Shown here: piece after piece, positions 18,990-29,654 of the stretch
How positions within the stretch are numbered: position 1 is the first letter of the stretch
Layout of the letters: each line of letters begins with the position of its first letter
From: an endosymbiont of Escarpia spicata
Lineage (GTDB): Bacteria; Pseudomonadota; Gammaproteobacteria; Chromatiales; Chromatiaceae
NCBI GenBank assembly: GCA_003349915.1
Contig: QFXE01000005.1
Coordinates: forward strand, 62,001 to 126,000
DNA length: 64,000 bases
Direction of reading: 5' to 3'
Notes under the pieces: model-generated
The model's database searches: none
Told to the model about the DNA's origin: nothing
Seen by the model: only the letters and a program-made list of their open reading frames with translations
Made by a program: the position numbers and the translations under genes

Positions 18990-19703
18990 CTATTCACGAT
19001 AAGCCTTGCTATCGTCCAGTTTGGCCATGGTGCCCAACACCTGAAGGTAGGCAACCATCGCGTCTTCCTCACTCTTGCCCGCCAGTTCAGCATTTGCGCC
19101 GGCGATGTCCTCATCAGTATAAGGAACACCCATCAGCTGCATGACGCTGAACCGGGCAGCCATATCCACACCTTCCACTGAGTTCTCCTGGAACCAGGGA
19201 TAGTTAGGCATGACTGACTCAGGCACGACTGAACGAGGAGCGCGCAGATGTTTGCGGTGCCAATCATCAGAGTATTTGCCACCAAGACGGGCAAAGTCAG
19301 GACCGGTACGCTTGGAGCCCCACTGGAACGGATGGTCGTACATCGACTCCGAAGCCAGTGAGTAGTGGCCATAACGTTCCTTCTCGTCACGGAACGGACG
19401 GATCATCTGGGAGTGGCAGAGATAGCACCCTTCCCGCTGATAGACGTCGCGACCCGCAAGCTCAAGTGCGGTGTAAGGACGCATCCCGTCACCCGGCTTG
19501 TGATCGGCCAGAGTCTGGCCGGCTTGACGCTGCCAGACAAGCTCAGGCGCCTTGTTGTGCTCAAATGTGTCGTCGATAAGGAACAGCGGAACGATCTCCA
19601 CAAGACCACCGACGGACAGTGCAATAGCCAGGAAAAACAGGAGCATCCAGATGTTTTTCTCCATCTTCTCCTGCATACCGACTGCTTCATTGTTATTCGC
19701 CAT
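18990..19703 (-). CDS. ccoO: cbb3 oxidase monohaem subunit CcoO
   Basis: A 237-residue membrane-anchored cytochrome c. The N-terminal helix is [24 protein letters not shown]. The haem site is [18 protein letters not shown], followed by [31 protein letters not shown], typical of CcoO/FixO. It lies 18 bp after ccoN. Confidence 0.97.
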   Translation of the reverse strand: MANNNEAVGMQEKMEKNIWMLLFFLAIALSVGGLVEIVPLFLIDDTFEHNKAPELVWQRQAGQTLADHKPGDGMRPYTALELAGRDVYQREGCYLCHSQMIRPFRDEKERYGHYSLASESMYDHPFQWGSKRTGPDFARLGGKYSDDWHRKHLRAPRSVVPESVMPNYPWFQENSVEGVDMAARFSVMQLMGVPYTDEDIAGANAELAGKSEEDAMVAYLQVLGTMAKLDDSKAYRE

Positions 19704-19721
19704 TTTGACAAACCCCCTTAA

Positions 19722-21155
19722 TTAAGCGCTAGCGGCAGCTGTGGAAGCCGCACGGACACTGCCTTCGCTGGCAGCCTTGCGGACTGTCATCAGCACGTTG
19801 ATAAGCATCAGCAGAGCACCTGTTACGAAGATCATGCCGCCGATGGCGCGCATTGCGTAATAGGGATGCATTGCTTCAACAGACTCTGCAAAGGTGTAAG
19901 CCAAGGTGCCGTACTCGTCATAAGCACGCCACATCAGACCCTGCATGATGCCGGATACCCACATCGCCACGACGTAGACCACGGTACCGATGGTAGCAGT
20001 CCAGAAGTGAGCATTGATCAGCTTGGTGGACCACATTTCGGTGTGGAAGGTACGGGTCATCATATGATAGATGGCGCCGATGGCAACCATGGCAACCCAA
20101 CCCAAAGCACCTGAGTGTACGTGACCAACGGTCCAGTCGGTGTAGTGGGAGAGCGCATTAACCGTCTTGATCGACATGATCGGACCTTCGAAGGTCGACA
20201 TGGCGTAGAAGGCCAGAGACATGATCAGGAAGCGCAGAACATAGTCAGTACGCAGTTTGTCCCATGCACCGGAGAGGGTCATCATACCGTTCACCGCGCC
20301 ACCCCAGGAAGGAATGATCATGGCGATGGAGACAGCCGCACCCAGAGAACCGGTCCAGTCAGGCAGAGCGGTGTACTGCAAATGATGCGCACCCAGCCAA
20401 ACATAACCGAACATCAGCGCCCAGAAGTGGATAACTGACAGACGGTAGGAGTAGACGGGACGACCCGCCTGCTTGGGTACGAAGTAGTACATGATGCCGA
20501 GGAAGCCGGCAGTCAGGTAGAAACCAACTGCGTTATGTCCCCACCACCACTGGATCATCGCATCCTGTACACCGGCAAACAGTGAGTAGGATTTGAACAG
20601 ATCAACCGGGATCGCCAGGCTGTTGACCACGTGCAGATAGGTAATCATCACCATCATGCCCAGGAAGAACCAGTTGGACACATAGATGTGAGAACTTTTC
20701 CGGGTCGCCAGGGTCATGACGAAGTTGAACATGTAGGCGAGCCAGACCACTGCAATTGCCAGATCGATCGGCCACTCCAGCTCTGCATACTCCTTGGCCT
20801 GGTTGATACCCAGGGGCAGAGTGATGACAGCGGAGACGATGATCAGATTCCAGCCAATGAAGACGAACCAAGCCAGTTTGTCACTCCACAGACTGACACC
20901 GCAGGTGCGCTGAACACTGTAGAAAGACGTTGCCATCAACGCACACCCGCCGAAGGCGAAGATGACTGCGTTGGTGTGGAGCGGACGCAAGCGCCCAAAT
21001 GTGAGATACGGAATATCAAAGTTCAGAAATGGCCATGCCAGTTCTGAGGCGACGTAGGTCCCCACCAGAGTGCCTACTACCAGGTAGACAACTGCCATGA
21101 CGGTGAACCAGCGTACAATACCAAGATTGTACTTCTGTTCTGCTGCGGCGTCCAT
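19722..21155 (-). CDS. ccoN: cbb3 oxidase catalytic subunit CcoN
   Basis: A 477-residue subunit I with 12 predicted helices. Haem and CuB ligands are visible in [40 protein letters not shown] and [14 protein letters not shown]. It reduces O2 with high affinity and pumps protons. It is the first gene of the ccoNOQP unit, preceded by a 308-bp leader containing an FNR-like site, consistent with microaerobic induction. Confidence 0.97.
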   Translation of the reverse strand: MDAAAEQKYNLGIVRWFTVMAVVYLVVGTLVGTYVASELAWPFLNFDIPYLTFGRLRPLHTNAVIFAFGGCALMATSFYSVQRTCGVSLWSDKLAWFVFIGWNLIIVSAVITLPLGINQAKEYAELEWPIDLAIAVVWLAYMFNFVMTLATRKSSHIYVSNWFFLGMMVMITYLHVVNSLAIPVDLFKSYSLFAGVQDAMIQWWWGHNAVGFYLTAGFLGIMYYFVPKQAGRPVYSYRLSVIHFWALMFGYVWLGAHHLQYTALPDWTGSLGAAVSIAMIIPSWGGAVNGMMTLSGAWDKLRTDYVLRFLIMSLAFYAMSTFEGPIMSIKTVNALSHYTDWTVGHVHSGALGWVAMVAIGAIYHMMTRTFHTEMWSTKLINAHFWTATIGTVVYVVAMWVSGIMQGLMWRAYDEYGTLAYTFAESVEAMHPYYAMRAIGGMIFVTGALLMLINVLMTVRKAASEGSVRAASTAAASA

Positions 21156-21463
21156 GAACCCCCCTCTTTACAGATTATTGAACGTTGCGTGAATTTTCGG
21201 GAAACCCCAATTGCCCACTATGTGAAATCACACAATGAGGCGTGGCATATCTCACTCTCAATCCTGACAAATGTCAAGATCCAATACATCGATCAAAGCC
21301 ACCATGTGGCGTTCTTAGTCGTTGATTATATTGATATTAAATTTTTTATTATTATTTGATTGATCCAAGGCAAAGGAATCGCTAATAAACTAATTGGATT
21401 TCCGCACATTTTTTGTGCCAATAAGCTGAAATTAATCTTGCTGACAGGAAGTAAAGAACCGTT
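21156..21463. other. Leader region upstream of ccoN
   Basis: A 308-bp AT-rich stretch without a gene, between ccoN and the FNR-like gene on the same strand. It holds the FNR-like box at 21264-21277 and an inverted repeat TGTGAAATCACA at 21221-21232. Confidence 0.6.
21264..21277 (-). promoter_or_regulatory. FNR/ANR-like box upstream of ccoN
   Basis: On the minus strand this reads TTGACATTTGTCAG, a dyad matching 7 of 10 conserved positions of TTGAT-N4-ATCAA. It lies about 109 bp upstream of the ccoN start. cbb3 operons are classic FNR targets and two FNR-type genes are in this window. Confidence 0.5.
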
Positions 21464-22216
21464 TTAGTTAGGCTCTATGATCGACATCAGCCCGGCGTGG
21501 TCCCGCAGCAGAACCTGCTTACGGCGCAGGGTAATCAACCCCTGATTCTGAAACCGGGTCAACAGACGGCTTACCGTCTCACTGGCCAGGCCAAGGTAGT
21601 TGGCGATATCGCCGCGGGACATCTGCAGACAGAATTCGCTTTCCGGCAATCCACGCTCTGAACGGCGGTGGGAAATATTCAGTAGAAATGCTGCCAGTCT
21701 TTGCTCGCCATTCTGCTGAATCAGCGTGGTGGCGACGATATGGCTGAATGCCACTTCGCTGCCGAGCAATTGGATCAGCGCCTGCTGGACGACCTCATTG
21801 GGACGACCCGCCTCCGGTAGCCGTGAAATCCACAGTTCGCATACGCTACTGGGCTCCAGCGCACGCGCAGTGCAGGGATAACTGCCGCTGGCGACCGCCT
21901 CGACGCCGATCAACTCGCCAGGCTGATGAAAACCGATCACCCGATCGCCTTTTCCAGTAGAGGGGATATAGGTCTTGAAGGAGCCGGATTTGACGGCAAA
22001 AATCGAACTGAAGACTCCGTTGGCTTGAAACAGTGTCTCACCCCTGGCCACCGGCAGCCGGCGCAACAGGACACCCTCGGGAACCCCGCTGCCTGCCTCT
22101 GCATAATCGAGTACCTGGCAGATGGGATCAAGGCCGCAGGCATCGCACTCCACTTCGAGTGGTTCTTCCGCCAAACACCGCTGAGTCCGGCAAACACATG
22201 GAGAGGCACTGTTCAA
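21464..22216 (-). CDS. FNR-family transcriptional regulator (first copy)
   Basis: A 250-residue CRP/FNR protein. It has an N-terminal cysteine motif CDACGLDPIC with the FNR CxxCx5C spacing and the fourth cysteine in SYPCTARAL. The cyclic-nucleotide-like β-roll, dimer helix and a HTH (SRGDIANYLGLASETVSRLLTRFQ) with FNR-type E..SR recognition residues are all present. It therefore likely binds an oxygen-sensitive 4Fe-4S cluster. The frame opens at a TTG (22216). A GTG 21 codons in would shorten it, leaving the CxxCx5C motif near the N-terminus. It follows rpoS by 42 bp and faces ccoN. An extra CVCRTQRC cysteine group lies upstream of the usual motif. Confidence 0.85.
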   Translation of the reverse strand: MNSASPCVCRTQRCLAEEPLEVECDACGLDPICQVLDYAEAGSGVPEGVLLRRLPVARGETLFQANGVFSSIFAVKSGSFKTYIPSTGKGDRVIGFHQPGELIGVEAVASGSYPCTARALEPSSVCELWISRLPEAGRPNEVVQQALIQLLGSEVAFSHIVATTLIQQNGEQRLAAFLLNISHRRSERGLPESEFCLQMSRGDIANYLGLASETVSRLLTRFQNQGLITLRRKQVLLRDHAGLMSIIEPN

Positions 22217-22258
22217 AATAAGGTTTCCGCCGTAGGTTACTAATTTTTAAGTAGCTTG

Positions 22259-23260
22259 CTATTTAAATATAGTATCCACGGAAAAACCGTCACGTTCCAG
22301 AATATCCCTTAAGCGCCGCAAGGCATCCATCTGGATCTGCCGCACCCGTTCACGAGTCACACCCAACTCGTTAGCCACCTGCTCAAGTGTGGAGTTCTCG
22401 TAACCATGCAGCCCGAAACGGCGTTCGACAACTTCGCGCTGCTTATCATTAAGCTTCTCCAACCATCTATCCAGATTGGCATTTAATCCATCATTCTGAA
22501 TATCGACCGTGGGATCACTGGCCCGTTCATCGGGAATAGTGTCCAGCAACGGTTTATCTGCATCTTTTCCGTAGGGCGTGTCGACGGAGGTCACCCGTTC
22601 ATTGAGTCCGAGCATGCGCTTGACTTCACCGATAGGCCTGTCGAGTAGATCGGCAATCTCTTCTGATGAGGGTTCGTGATCAAGGGTCTGCGCCAGTTGG
22701 CGGGCAGCCCGCAGATAGACATTGATCTCTTTGACTACATGGATAGGGAGGCGGATGGTGCGGGTCTGGTTCATGATCGCACGCTCGATGGTCTGACGTA
22801 TCCACCAGGTCGCATAGGTGGAGAAGCGAAAACCCCGTTCAGGATCAAATTTCTCCACCGCCCGGATCAACCCGAGATTCCCCTCTTCTATCAGATCCAG
22901 TAACGCCAGACCGCGATTCATATAGCGGCGGGCAATCTTCACCACCAGCCGGAGATTACTTTCGATCATGCGCTGGCGGGCAGACTGATCCCCCTTCTGG
23001 GCCAATCGAGAGAAGTAGACCTCCTCTTCCGCCGTCAGCAGTTTGGAGATACCTATTTCGTTGAGATATAGCCGGGTGGCATCCATCTGCGCGTCATTGG
23101 GCTCCCGCGCAGCACGTGCATTGGGTTTCTTCAGCTTTTGGGCTGTTTCCGGTTTGGGGGAAACTTCAGGCTTATCACTCGACACCGAGTCTTCGCCAGC
23201 CGCATTTGCATCGTTGGGTTCGTCCATCAGCGCCGTCTCATCGCTCCCACCTTTGCTCAT
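22259..23260 (-). CDS. rpoS: Stationary-phase sigma factor RpoS
   Basis: A 333-residue sigma-70 family protein. It shows region 1.2 ([21 protein letters not shown]), region 2 ([54 protein letters not shown]), region 3 and region 4 HTH ([20 protein letters not shown]). A GGAGG ribosome site precedes the ATG. It lies 25 bp after nlpD, the conserved rpoS context. Confidence 0.97.
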   Translation of the reverse strand: MSKGGSDETALMDEPNDANAAGEDSVSSDKPEVSPKPETAQKLKKPNARAAREPNDAQMDATRLYLNEIGISKLLTAEEEVYFSRLAQKGDQSARQRMIESNLRLVVKIARRYMNRGLALLDLIEEGNLGLIRAVEKFDPERGFRFSTYATWWIRQTIERAIMNQTRTIRLPIHVVKEINVYLRAARQLAQTLDHEPSSEEIADLLDRPIGEVKRMLGLNERVTSVDTPYGKDADKPLLDTIPDERASDPTVDIQNDGLNANLDRWLEKLNDKQREVVERRFGLHGYENSTLEQVANELGVTRERVRQIQMDALRRLRDILERDGFSVDTIFK

Positions 23261-23285
23261 CCATCATCCTCCACTCAGACATCGA

Positions 23286-24116
23286 CTATCGGTTGCGTGG
23301 CAAGAGCCCCAAGGGATTCACCGGCTTACCCTGCTTTCTGATCTCAAAATGCAGTAGGGGTTCCGCTCCCTTTCGAGGCAATCCCATATCCGCAATACGA
23401 TCGCCTCTTGCCACTTTGGCCCCCTCTTTTACAAGGATTTTTCGATTGTACCCATAGGCACTTAGAAAATTATTGTTATGTTTGATGATAATAAGGTTTC
23501 CATAGCCGACAAGTCCACTGCCGCTATAGACCACCCTGCCCGCTTCCGCCGCTTTCACTGGCTGGCCGGGGTGGCCACTAATGCGAATCCCTTTGCGGTT
23601 CCGGTCCCTGGATGAGTAAGTCTGCACCACTCTGCCACTTGTCGGCCAACGCCAGCTTAACTTGACCGATTCTTTGCCGATCTTAGCTGCAGTTCCCGTT
23701 TTGGCCTGTTTTGGCACAATTGGCTCTACCTTCACCCTCTTCTTTGCTGGAGTTACCACTGGCTGGCCTTGCGCTCTCTTTGGCTTGGTCAGCACCGCAT
23801 TTCTGCTTGGCGGCCGTGTCAGGCGCAGCCTCTGACCCGGATAGATACGGTATTTCGGACCTCTGATACCGTTCCATGCTGCCAACCGATGATAGTCCAG
23901 GCCCTGCCGCCATGCGATCGCGTAGAGCGTATCTCCTGACCGGACCTTGTAGTACCCGGTACTTTTTATAACTTTTTGTTCAGCTGTACGGTTGGAGACC
24001 GGCGCACCCCCACCGGTGGAGCCACAGGCCGTCAGCCCACCTGCCAGCACGACAAGACCGATCACCAACAGGCCATCCATCATCCATTTGGACAAGCTGA
24101 GTCTGACCGGTTTCAA
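23286..24116 (-). CDS. nlpD: NlpD-type lipoprotein: LysM plus M23 peptidase-like domain
   Basis: An outer-membrane lipoprotein with lipobox LTAC. It has one LysM (YYKVRSGDTLYAIAWRQGLDYHRLAAWNG) and a C-terminal LytM/M23 domain (GIRISGHPGQPVKAAEAGRVVYSGSGLVGYGNLIIIKH) lacking the usual zinc ligands, as in amidase activators. I place the start at the TTG at 24116 (AAGGCG upstream, Lys/Arg-rich n-region); the frame is open to 24209, inside the preceding gene. NlpD activates the septal amidase AmiC. It is upstream of rpoS and downstream of yqaA. Confidence 0.9.
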   Translation of the reverse strand: MKPVRLSLSKWMMDGLLVIGLVVLAGGLTACGSTGGGAPVSNRTAEQKVIKSTGYYKVRSGDTLYAIAWRQGLDYHRLAAWNGIRGPKYRIYPGQRLRLTRPPSRNAVLTKPKRAQGQPVVTPAKKRVKVEPIVPKQAKTGTAAKIGKESVKLSWRWPTSGRVVQTYSSRDRNRKGIRISGHPGQPVKAAEAGRVVYSGSGLVGYGNLIIIKHNNNFLSAYGYNRKILVKEGAKVARGDRIADMGLPRKGAEPLLHFEIRKQGKPVNPLGLLPRNR

Positions 24117-24157
24117 TGTGACGCCTTGCCTCCAAATAGTTGGCCTGATTGTTGGCC

Positions 24158-24736
24158 TCAGCCCTTCAGGAGCACCAGGGCAACCAGAAATACCACCACC
24201 AGCGCCCAACCAATTCGGTCAATATACTTGTGCAGTGCCGTCTCCATGCGTTCGCCGCCCCACGCCATCAGTGCCGCTACCAGAAAGAAGCGGGCTCCAC
24301 GGCCAATCAGTGACGCCAGGGTAAACGGCAGCAACGGCATGGAGATCACCCCCGCCGTAATGGTAAAAATCTTGTAGGGAATCGGCGAAAAACCCGCCAG
24401 GAATATCGCCCAGAACCCCCACTCATCGAACCAGGCTTTGGACAGCAAATAGCGATCCCAATATCCCAGATCGTGCAGGTGGGGTTCCACCAGGTCGAAG
24501 AAAAACAGGCCGATAGCATAACCCAGCAGCCCCCCCAGCACAGATGCAGCGGTGGTCAGCGCGGCAAAGTACCAGGCGCGCGCAGGGTTCGCCAACGTCA
24601 TCGGGGCCAACATCACATCGGGGGGGATCGGAAAGAACGAAGACTCAGCAAAACTCAGACCTGCCAGATAGCGCGGCGCATGGGGATGGCGCGACCACTG
24701 CATGGTTCGGCTGTAAAGGGACGAGAATAGACGCAT
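24158..24736 (-). CDS. yqaA: YqaA-type DedA/SNARE-associated family membrane protein
   Basis: A 192-residue protein with several helices and the family patterns GLSFAESSFFPIPPDVMLAPM and FLAGFSPIPYKIFTITAGVISMP. It belongs to the VTT/DedA superfamily, members of which move lipids or ions. Its ATG overlaps the pcm stop by one base (TAATG), indicating coupling. Confidence 0.9.
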   Translation of the reverse strand: MRLFSSLYSRTMQWSRHPHAPRYLAGLSFAESSFFPIPPDVMLAPMTLANPARAWYFAALTTAASVLGGLLGYAIGLFFFDLVEPHLHDLGYWDRYLLSKAWFDEWGFWAIFLAGFSPIPYKIFTITAGVISMPLLPFTLASLIGRGARFFLVAALMAWGGERMETALHKYIDRIGWALVVVFLVALVLLKG

Positions 24737-25395
24737 TAAAGCACCCCTCCTTGCAAGGGTACGAAGTTGACCGCTTCGAGCTGTTCCTGTTCAAAACCGC
24801 GTGACGTACGGGTCACCCGTAACAAGATCTGTCGACCTTCCGATTTGCTCGGCAAAACCAACCGCCCACCAGGATTCAGCTGATCCAGCAGAGCGCGGGG
24901 AATACCCTCGGGCGCGGCGGTGACCAGGATGCCATCAAAAGGCGCATACTCCGGCAGGCCGATGCCGCCATCACTGTGTTTCAGGCGGATGTTACGCAAA
25001 CTCATATCACGAAGCCGTATCCGGGCGCGCTCCTGCAAGGCGCCGATTCGTTCCACACTGTGCACACGGGATACCAGCTGAGCAAGAATCGCACATTGAT
25101 AGCCGGATCCGGTCCCGATCTCAAGCACTTTGTCCATCGCCCCCCCCTCCAACAGGACTTCCGTCATACGGGCCACAATGTAGGGCTGGGATATGGTCTG
25201 GCCATGGCCGATCGGCAGCGCAGTATCCTCGTAGGCCCGGCTGGCCAGGGCTTCGTCGACGAATATATGCCGCGGCGTATTGCGCATCGCCTCGAGGACA
25301 CGCAGATCGCGGATACCGTTCTGTCTGAGGCGTTGTATCAGCCGCTCCCGGGTACGTGGAGAGGTCATACCTATACCCTGGTGCTCGGGACGCAT
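24736..25395 (-). CDS. pcm: Protein-L-isoaspartate O-methyltransferase
   Basis: A 219-residue SAM-dependent repair methyltransferase acting on isoaspartyl residues of aged proteins. Motifs: [38 protein letters not shown] (SAM site), [14 protein letters not shown]. The ATG at 25395 overlaps the surE stop by one base (TGATG). The family is usually encoded with surE. Confidence 0.96.
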   Translation of the reverse strand: MRPEHQGIGMTSPRTRERLIQRLRQNGIRDLRVLEAMRNTPRHIFVDEALASRAYEDTALPIGHGQTISQPYIVARMTEVLLEGGAMDKVLEIGTGSGYQCAILAQLVSRVHSVERIGALQERARIRLRDMSLRNIRLKHSDGGIGLPEYAPFDGILVTAAPEGIPRALLDQLNPGGRLVLPSKSEGRQILLRVTRTSRGFEQEQLEAVNFVPLQGGVL

Positions 25396-26141
25396 CACGT
25401 CTGCACCAGCCAGCTTTTGATACTGTCCAAAGCATCATGCCGGGTCAGATCCACCTGCAACGGGGTGACCGAGACAAAACCCTCCCGCACGGCGTGAAAA
25501 TCCGTACCTGGCCCGGCATCCTGCTCTGCACCAGCGGGCCCGACCCAATAGATGGTCTTTCCACGGGGATCCTTGGTCTTTACCACGGGTTCCGCCTTGT
25601 GACGGTGACCAAGCCGGGTGGTACGAAAACCCCGTAACGATTCATAAGGCAGATCCGGCACATTCACGTTGAGGATCACATCCGTTGAGAGCGGTTTCTC
25701 GCAAAGCCGCTGCACCAGTTCCCGCGCCACCCGCGCTCCGGTTTCATAGTGTTCAGGGTCATGGGAGTTCATCGAGACGGCAACAGCCGGCAGTCCGAGA
25801 AAACGCCCCTCGGTTGCCGCCGCCACTGTGCCTGAATAGAGCACGTCATCCCCCATATTGGCACCGGAATTAATCCCCGACACCACGATGTCAGGCTCTT
25901 CATGCAGCAAACCGGTGATGGCAAGATGCACACAATCCGTCGGTGTGCCATCGACACGGATAAAACCATTGTCCATGGTTCGCGGACGTAATGGATGATC
26001 GAGGGTGAGGGAGTTGCTGGCTCCGCTACGATCCCGCTCGGGCGCCACTACCAGAATCTCTCCCAATTCGGAAAGGCGTTCCGCCAGGGCCTGCAGCCCG
26101 GGCGCCTGATAGCCATCGTCATTGCTCAGCAGGATCTTCAT
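25395..26141 (-). CDS. surE: 5'-nucleotidase SurE
   Basis: A 248-residue survival protein hydrolysing nucleoside monophosphates and polyphosphate. The N-terminal metal site is [12 protein letters not shown], and [29 protein letters not shown] is also conserved. Length is normal. It is first in the surE-pcm-yqaA-nlpD-rpoS run. Confidence 0.97.
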   Translation of the reverse strand: MKILLSNDDGYQAPGLQALAERLSELGEILVVAPERDRSGASNSLTLDHPLRPRTMDNGFIRVDGTPTDCVHLAITGLLHEEPDIVVSGINSGANMGDDVLYSGTVAAATEGRFLGLPAVAVSMNSHDPEHYETGARVARELVQRLCEKPLSTDVILNVNVPDLPYESLRGFRTTRLGHRHKAEPVVKTKDPRGKTIYWVGPAGAEQDAGPGTDFHAVREGFVSVTPLQVDLTRHDALDSIKSWLVQT

Positions 26142-26232
26142 ATTGGGGGGTAAATATACTGGAAATAGCCTGCGGTAACACCTTATTTATAAACGCATCA
26201 ACCGCCATATTCGAACCCTTTAATTCCACACT

Positions 26233-27012
26233 TCAGACACCGATGCCGCGTAGCCGCGACAACATATCCTCCCGTCTCCGAACATCCCTGGCCGCCTGTT
26301 TGTAATAGCTCCGCAGAGACTTCTTGAGGTGGCGCAACACCACCTTGTCAGGCATCTCTTTCAAGACCGCAAACATCGCCAGCGCGTAGGTAATATCGAA
26401 TTGAGACAGATAACTGGAGCGCTCTGCCTGACCGCCGCCACAGCTGCCGCATGAACTGACCTTAAAACGAGAAGCGCTGTTGGCAAACATCAGTCCAAAT
26501 CCCAGGAACACCGCAAGCACCTCAGTGCAGTGGGGCCAGTTCTGTTCCCCACCTGGCGGTGGCTCCTGGGCGGCAGACCCCAGGTAGTGAGCCAGCATAT
26601 GGGCGTATGTGGCGATAAGCGCTTCGGGATTGTTCACCAGGGCGGGATCGTAGGTGAAGGTCAATCGGTTCACCTCATCAACGGACTCGGGAACACTACC
26701 TTGTAACCCGCGAAGAGCGCCATCGATTTGCAGCTTTGGCGGCGCCATGATGTGACAGCTGCCCTGATCGATCAGCCGGGTCGGCCAATGCCCCATCCCA
26801 GCATACCCTTTAGCCTGTTCGAAAATCAGATTCGCCATCCCATGAAGCGAGCTCTCCCTGCCGGGAAAAAACTCGTTTGAGGGTACAACCAGGATCGTTT
26901 CGTGGTAAAAAACCCCGGCATCAAAATTTCTCAGCGCCCAAGCATAGAGGTCAAACAGCCACTCGATCGACGTTTCGTCGAGGGCAGGTTTGTCTTTCAG
27001 GAAACCGAACAT
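26233..27012 (-). CDS. Conserved hypothetical protein, 259 aa
   Basis: A soluble protein (MFGFLKDKPALDETSIEWLF...) with a Cys/Gly-rich stretch VSSCGSCGGGQ (about 191-201) that could bind metal, and the conserved-looking YAHMLAHYLGSAAQEPP region. No domain name is recognised. The ATG at 27012 faces the divergent DUF3820 gene, whose ATG starts 3 bp away. Confidence 0.7.
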   Translation of the reverse strand: MFGFLKDKPALDETSIEWLFDLYAWALRNFDAGVFYHETILVVPSNEFFPGRESSLHGMANLIFEQAKGYAGMGHWPTRLIDQGSCHIMAPPKLQIDGALRGLQGSVPESVDEVNRLTFTYDPALVNNPEALIATYAHMLAHYLGSAAQEPPPGGEQNWPHCTEVLAVFLGFGLMFANSASRFKVSSCGSCGGGQAERSSYLSQFDITYALAMFAVLKEMPDKVVLRHLKKSLRSYYKQAARDVRRREDMLSRLRGIGV

Positions 27013-27014
27013 CA

Positions 27015-27236
27015 ATGACTACCACCTTGTTTGAAAAAGAGGATCTTATCTCAGTTGCAAGCATGCAGATGCCTTTCGGCAAATACAAGGGGCGACCTCT
27101 CATTGACCTGCCTGAGGCCTACCTGCTCTGGTTTTCAGGCAAAGGATTTCCACAGGGCCGACTCGGTATGTTGATGCAGCTGACTTTGGAGATAAAGATC
27201 TACGGCCTGGAGTATCTGATAAAACCGCTCAGGTAG
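27015..27236 (+). CDS. DUF3820-family small protein
   Basis: A 73-residue protein with the family pattern MPFGKYKGRPLIDLPEAYLLWFSGKGFP followed by a helical C-terminus. The ATG at 27015 is chosen. A longer frame upstream runs antisense to the previous gene. Function unknown; the same short module occurs in exonuclease-associated proteins. Confidence 0.8.
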   Translation: MTTTLFEKEDLISVASMQMPFGKYKGRPLIDLPEAYLLWFSGKGFPQGRLGMLMQLTLEIKIYGLEYLIKPLR

Positions 27237-27304
27237 GACAGCCGGTTTGAGATAGGGCGAATTCCTCCCTACACTAGTGCTCTATCAACGTGATAATTGA
27301 GAGC

Positions 27305-27853
27305 ATGGGTAAAAAATCCAACCGGGAAGATGAGTCGAATCTATTCCGGGAGTCGCTGGACGATATCAGTCCGCTTCCCCAGGATAAGACCGAGCCGTAT
27401 AAGAAACGCCTGCCTCCCAGACCCCTTGAACTGGAAGATGAGGACGACGACGGTTTTTCCGATACCGACCACTACTCCGACACCGAGATCGAAGCCACCG
27501 ATGAACTGCTGTTCAGTCGTCCGGGGGTACAGGACCGTGTGATCCGCGATCTGCGCCGGGGACGGTTCGAAGTCGGCCTTGAACTCGATCTGCACGGACT
27601 TACCGTCGCTTATGCGCGGGAGAATCTGGGACTCTTCCTGACCGAGTGTCAGCAGCGACATATCCGCTGCGCCCGCATCATCCACGGCAAGGGTTATCGA
27701 TCAGAGAACCGCCAGCCGGTGCTGAAACAGAAGATCAACCTCTGGCTGCGCCAGCGCGAAGATGTACTCGCCTTCAGCTCCGCCACCCGGCGCGACGGCG
27801 GCACCGGCGCCGTCTATGTCCTGCTGCGCAATCCAAAAAAAGGCCGACGATGA
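27305..27853 (+). CDS. Smr-domain protein
   Basis: A 182-residue protein. The acidic N-terminal linker (EDEDDDGFSDTD) is followed by a C-terminal Smr domain with both motifs, LDLHGLTVAYARENL and IIHGKGYRSE. Stand-alone Smr proteins (SmrA/SmrB type) cleave mRNA at collided ribosomes or bind branched nucleic acid. The ATG at 27305 has GAGAG upstream. Its stop overlaps the next gene's ATG by 4 bp. Confidence 0.9.
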   Translation: MGKKSNREDESNLFRESLDDISPLPQDKTEPYKKRLPPRPLELEDEDDDGFSDTDHYSDTEIEATDELLFSRPGVQDRVIRDLRRGRFEVGLELDLHGLTVAYARENLGLFLTECQQRHIRCARIIHGKGYRSENRQPVLKQKINLWLRQREDVLAFSSATRRDGGTGAVYVLLRNPKKGRR

Positions 27854-29568
27854 CACTTTTCCAGCTGAAATCTTTAAGGTGGTGGTTTCTGGCGGGATTG
27901 TTCTGCGGGCTCTGCATAACGCGCCCCTCTCAGGCCGCCCCAAAGCTGCATTTTCACACTATCCCGGCACCTGTAACAGCAGAGGCACAACAACTGACCC
28001 GCACATCCCCAGGGGTCGACTTGGGGGAAGAGACATTTGCCATCGGCTATCACCCGCTCTTCCGCAATGGTGATCGTTTTGGTAATGAGACCTTCGGCCT
28101 GCTGCACGACGTTCACGGCCAGCCTCTGAAAAAAGAGGATGGCAGCCCACGAATTTCCAACAGCAACGACTTCTCCTCCCTGTTGCAGGCAGACGGGCAA
28201 ATTTTCCTGCTCTCTCAATTCGAAGACATGCCTGCTGGAATCTATCTCAGCGAACTCCGCCAGAGTGCCGAAACCGGTCTTCTGAAGGTAAAACGTACCC
28301 GGCCACTCGATCTGGCGCCTCTCAAGGGAGCCTGGAATCTCTGTGCAGGCAGTGTCACGCCCTGGAGCACACACCTCGCATCAGAGGAGTACGAACCCAA
28401 CGCAGCGGTCGTCGATGACATCCCCGATCGTTCCTTTCAGTCGATGGCCAGCTATATGGGTGGAGATCCAGCTCAACTCAATCCCTACGACTACGGCTGG
28501 CAACTGGAGGCCCGCGTCGACTCGTTCGATCAGGTCCAGCTCACCCGGCACTACGCGATGGGGCGTTTCTCCCCGGAAGTCGGCATCGTGATGCCCGATC
28601 GCAAAACCGTCTATATCACCGATGACGGCAACAACACCGCACTGTTCCGCTTTGTGGCCGACCGGGCCGGGGATCTCTCCAGTGGGAAGCTCTTCGCCGC
28701 ACGCTGGATTCAGACCAGCCCTCTCAATGGGGGCAGCGCAGAACTGAACTGGATTCCGCTGGGACATGCCGATGACGCGACGATAAAAAAGCAGATCGAC
28801 CGGCACATCGGTTTTGATGAAATATTCCACTATAGCCATCCCGGCCTGGGTAACGAATGCCCCAACGGCTACCGGGCCATCAACACCCGTTGGCAACACG
28901 AGTGCCTGCGAGTCAGATCCGGCATGGAACAGGCCGTTTCACGTTTGGAGAGCCGCCGTTACGCGGCCCTGTTGGGGGCGACCACTGAGTTCAGCAAGAT
29001 GGAGGGGGTGACCTACGATTCGGCAACCAACCGTCTTTATATCGCCATGACATCGTTATCAAAAGGGATGGAGGACAACCGAAAGGGAAATATTCCCAAC
29101 GACCGGTGGGACCGGGGTGGTCCCAACCATATCCGCCTGCCCTACAATCCCTGTGGTGCCGTCTACACTCTGGAACTGGACGAGGCGTATGTGGCCCACA
29201 GCATGCGGGCGATGGTGACCGGACATCCGGCCAAAGACGACCCGGACAATCGTTGCGATACCGCCGGCATCGCCAACCCCGATAACCTGACCTTCATCCA
29301 GGGACAGGACACCCTGATCATTGCCGAGGATTCCTCTAAAGGTCATCGCAATAATGCACTCTGGGCCTACCGGGTCGCCAACGGGGAGCTGACCCGCATC
29401 CAGACCGCCCCGCTCGGCGCAGAGATCACCGGCGCCTACCATTTCCCCGACGTCAACGGCTGGGACTATCTTTTCAGCGTGATCCAGCATCCACTGGATG
29501 CAGCTTCGATTACGGGCTACATCGGACCCTTTCCCACCGGTACAACAGCCGGTAAGCAAAACCAATAA
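27850..29568 (+). CDS. PhoX-like (DUF839) phosphatase-family protein
   Basis: A 572-residue exported protein with a signal peptide (about 1-29, FLAGLFCGLCITRPSQA). The β-propeller-like body has AWNLCAGSVTPWSTHLASEEYEP, VYITDDGNNTALFRF, EGVTYDSATNRLYIAMT and NPDNLTFIQGQDTLIIAEDS, resembling PhoX alkaline phosphatases. It could release phosphate in the periplasm. Substrate and metal use cannot be verified here. The start overlaps the Smr gene stop (ATGA). Confidence 0.8.
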   Translation: MTLFQLKSLRWWFLAGLFCGLCITRPSQAAPKLHFHTIPAPVTAEAQQLTRTSPGVDLGEETFAIGYHPLFRNGDRFGNETFGLLHDVHGQPLKKEDGSPRISNSNDFSSLLQADGQIFLLSQFEDMPAGIYLSELRQSAETGLLKVKRTRPLDLAPLKGAWNLCAGSVTPWSTHLASEEYEPNAAVVDDIPDRSFQSMASYMGGDPAQLNPYDYGWQLEARVDSFDQVQLTRHYAMGRFSPEVGIVMPDRKTVYITDDGNNTALFRFVADRAGDLSSGKLFAARWIQTSPLNGGSAELNWIPLGHADDATIKKQIDRHIGFDEIFHYSHPGLGNECPNGYRAINTRWQHECLRVRSGMEQAVSRLESRRYAALLGATTEFSKMEGVTYDSATNRLYIAMTSLSKGMEDNRKGNIPNDRWDRGGPNHIRLPYNPCGAVYTLELDEAYVAHSMRAMVTGHPAKDDPDNRCDTAGIANPDNLTFIQGQDTLIIAEDSSKGHRNNALWAYRVANGELTRIQTAPLGAEITGAYHFPDVNGWDYLFSVIQHPLDAASITGYIGPFPTGTTAGKQNQ

Positions 29569-29588
29569 CCTGTTGTTGCGAAGCGTTT

Positions 29589-29654
29589 GTAGGAACGGCG
29601 CCCCGCCGCGATTTACCCATCTACGGAGTCATCGCGGCGGGGCGCCGCTCCTAC
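29589..29654. repeat. REP-like palindrome, family A copy 1
   Basis: Near-perfect 24-nt inverted arms, GTAGGAACGGCGCCCCGCCG... and its complement, with one mismatch and an 18-nt loop, between the convergent PhoX-like gene and truD. Related copies are at 44986, 51129, 53180 and 63310. Confidence 0.85.

Noticed and set aside
21221-21232. TGTGAAATCACA as a CRP site upstream of ccoN
   Set aside because: CRP arms TGTGA/TCACA need a 6-bp spacer; here it is 2 bp.
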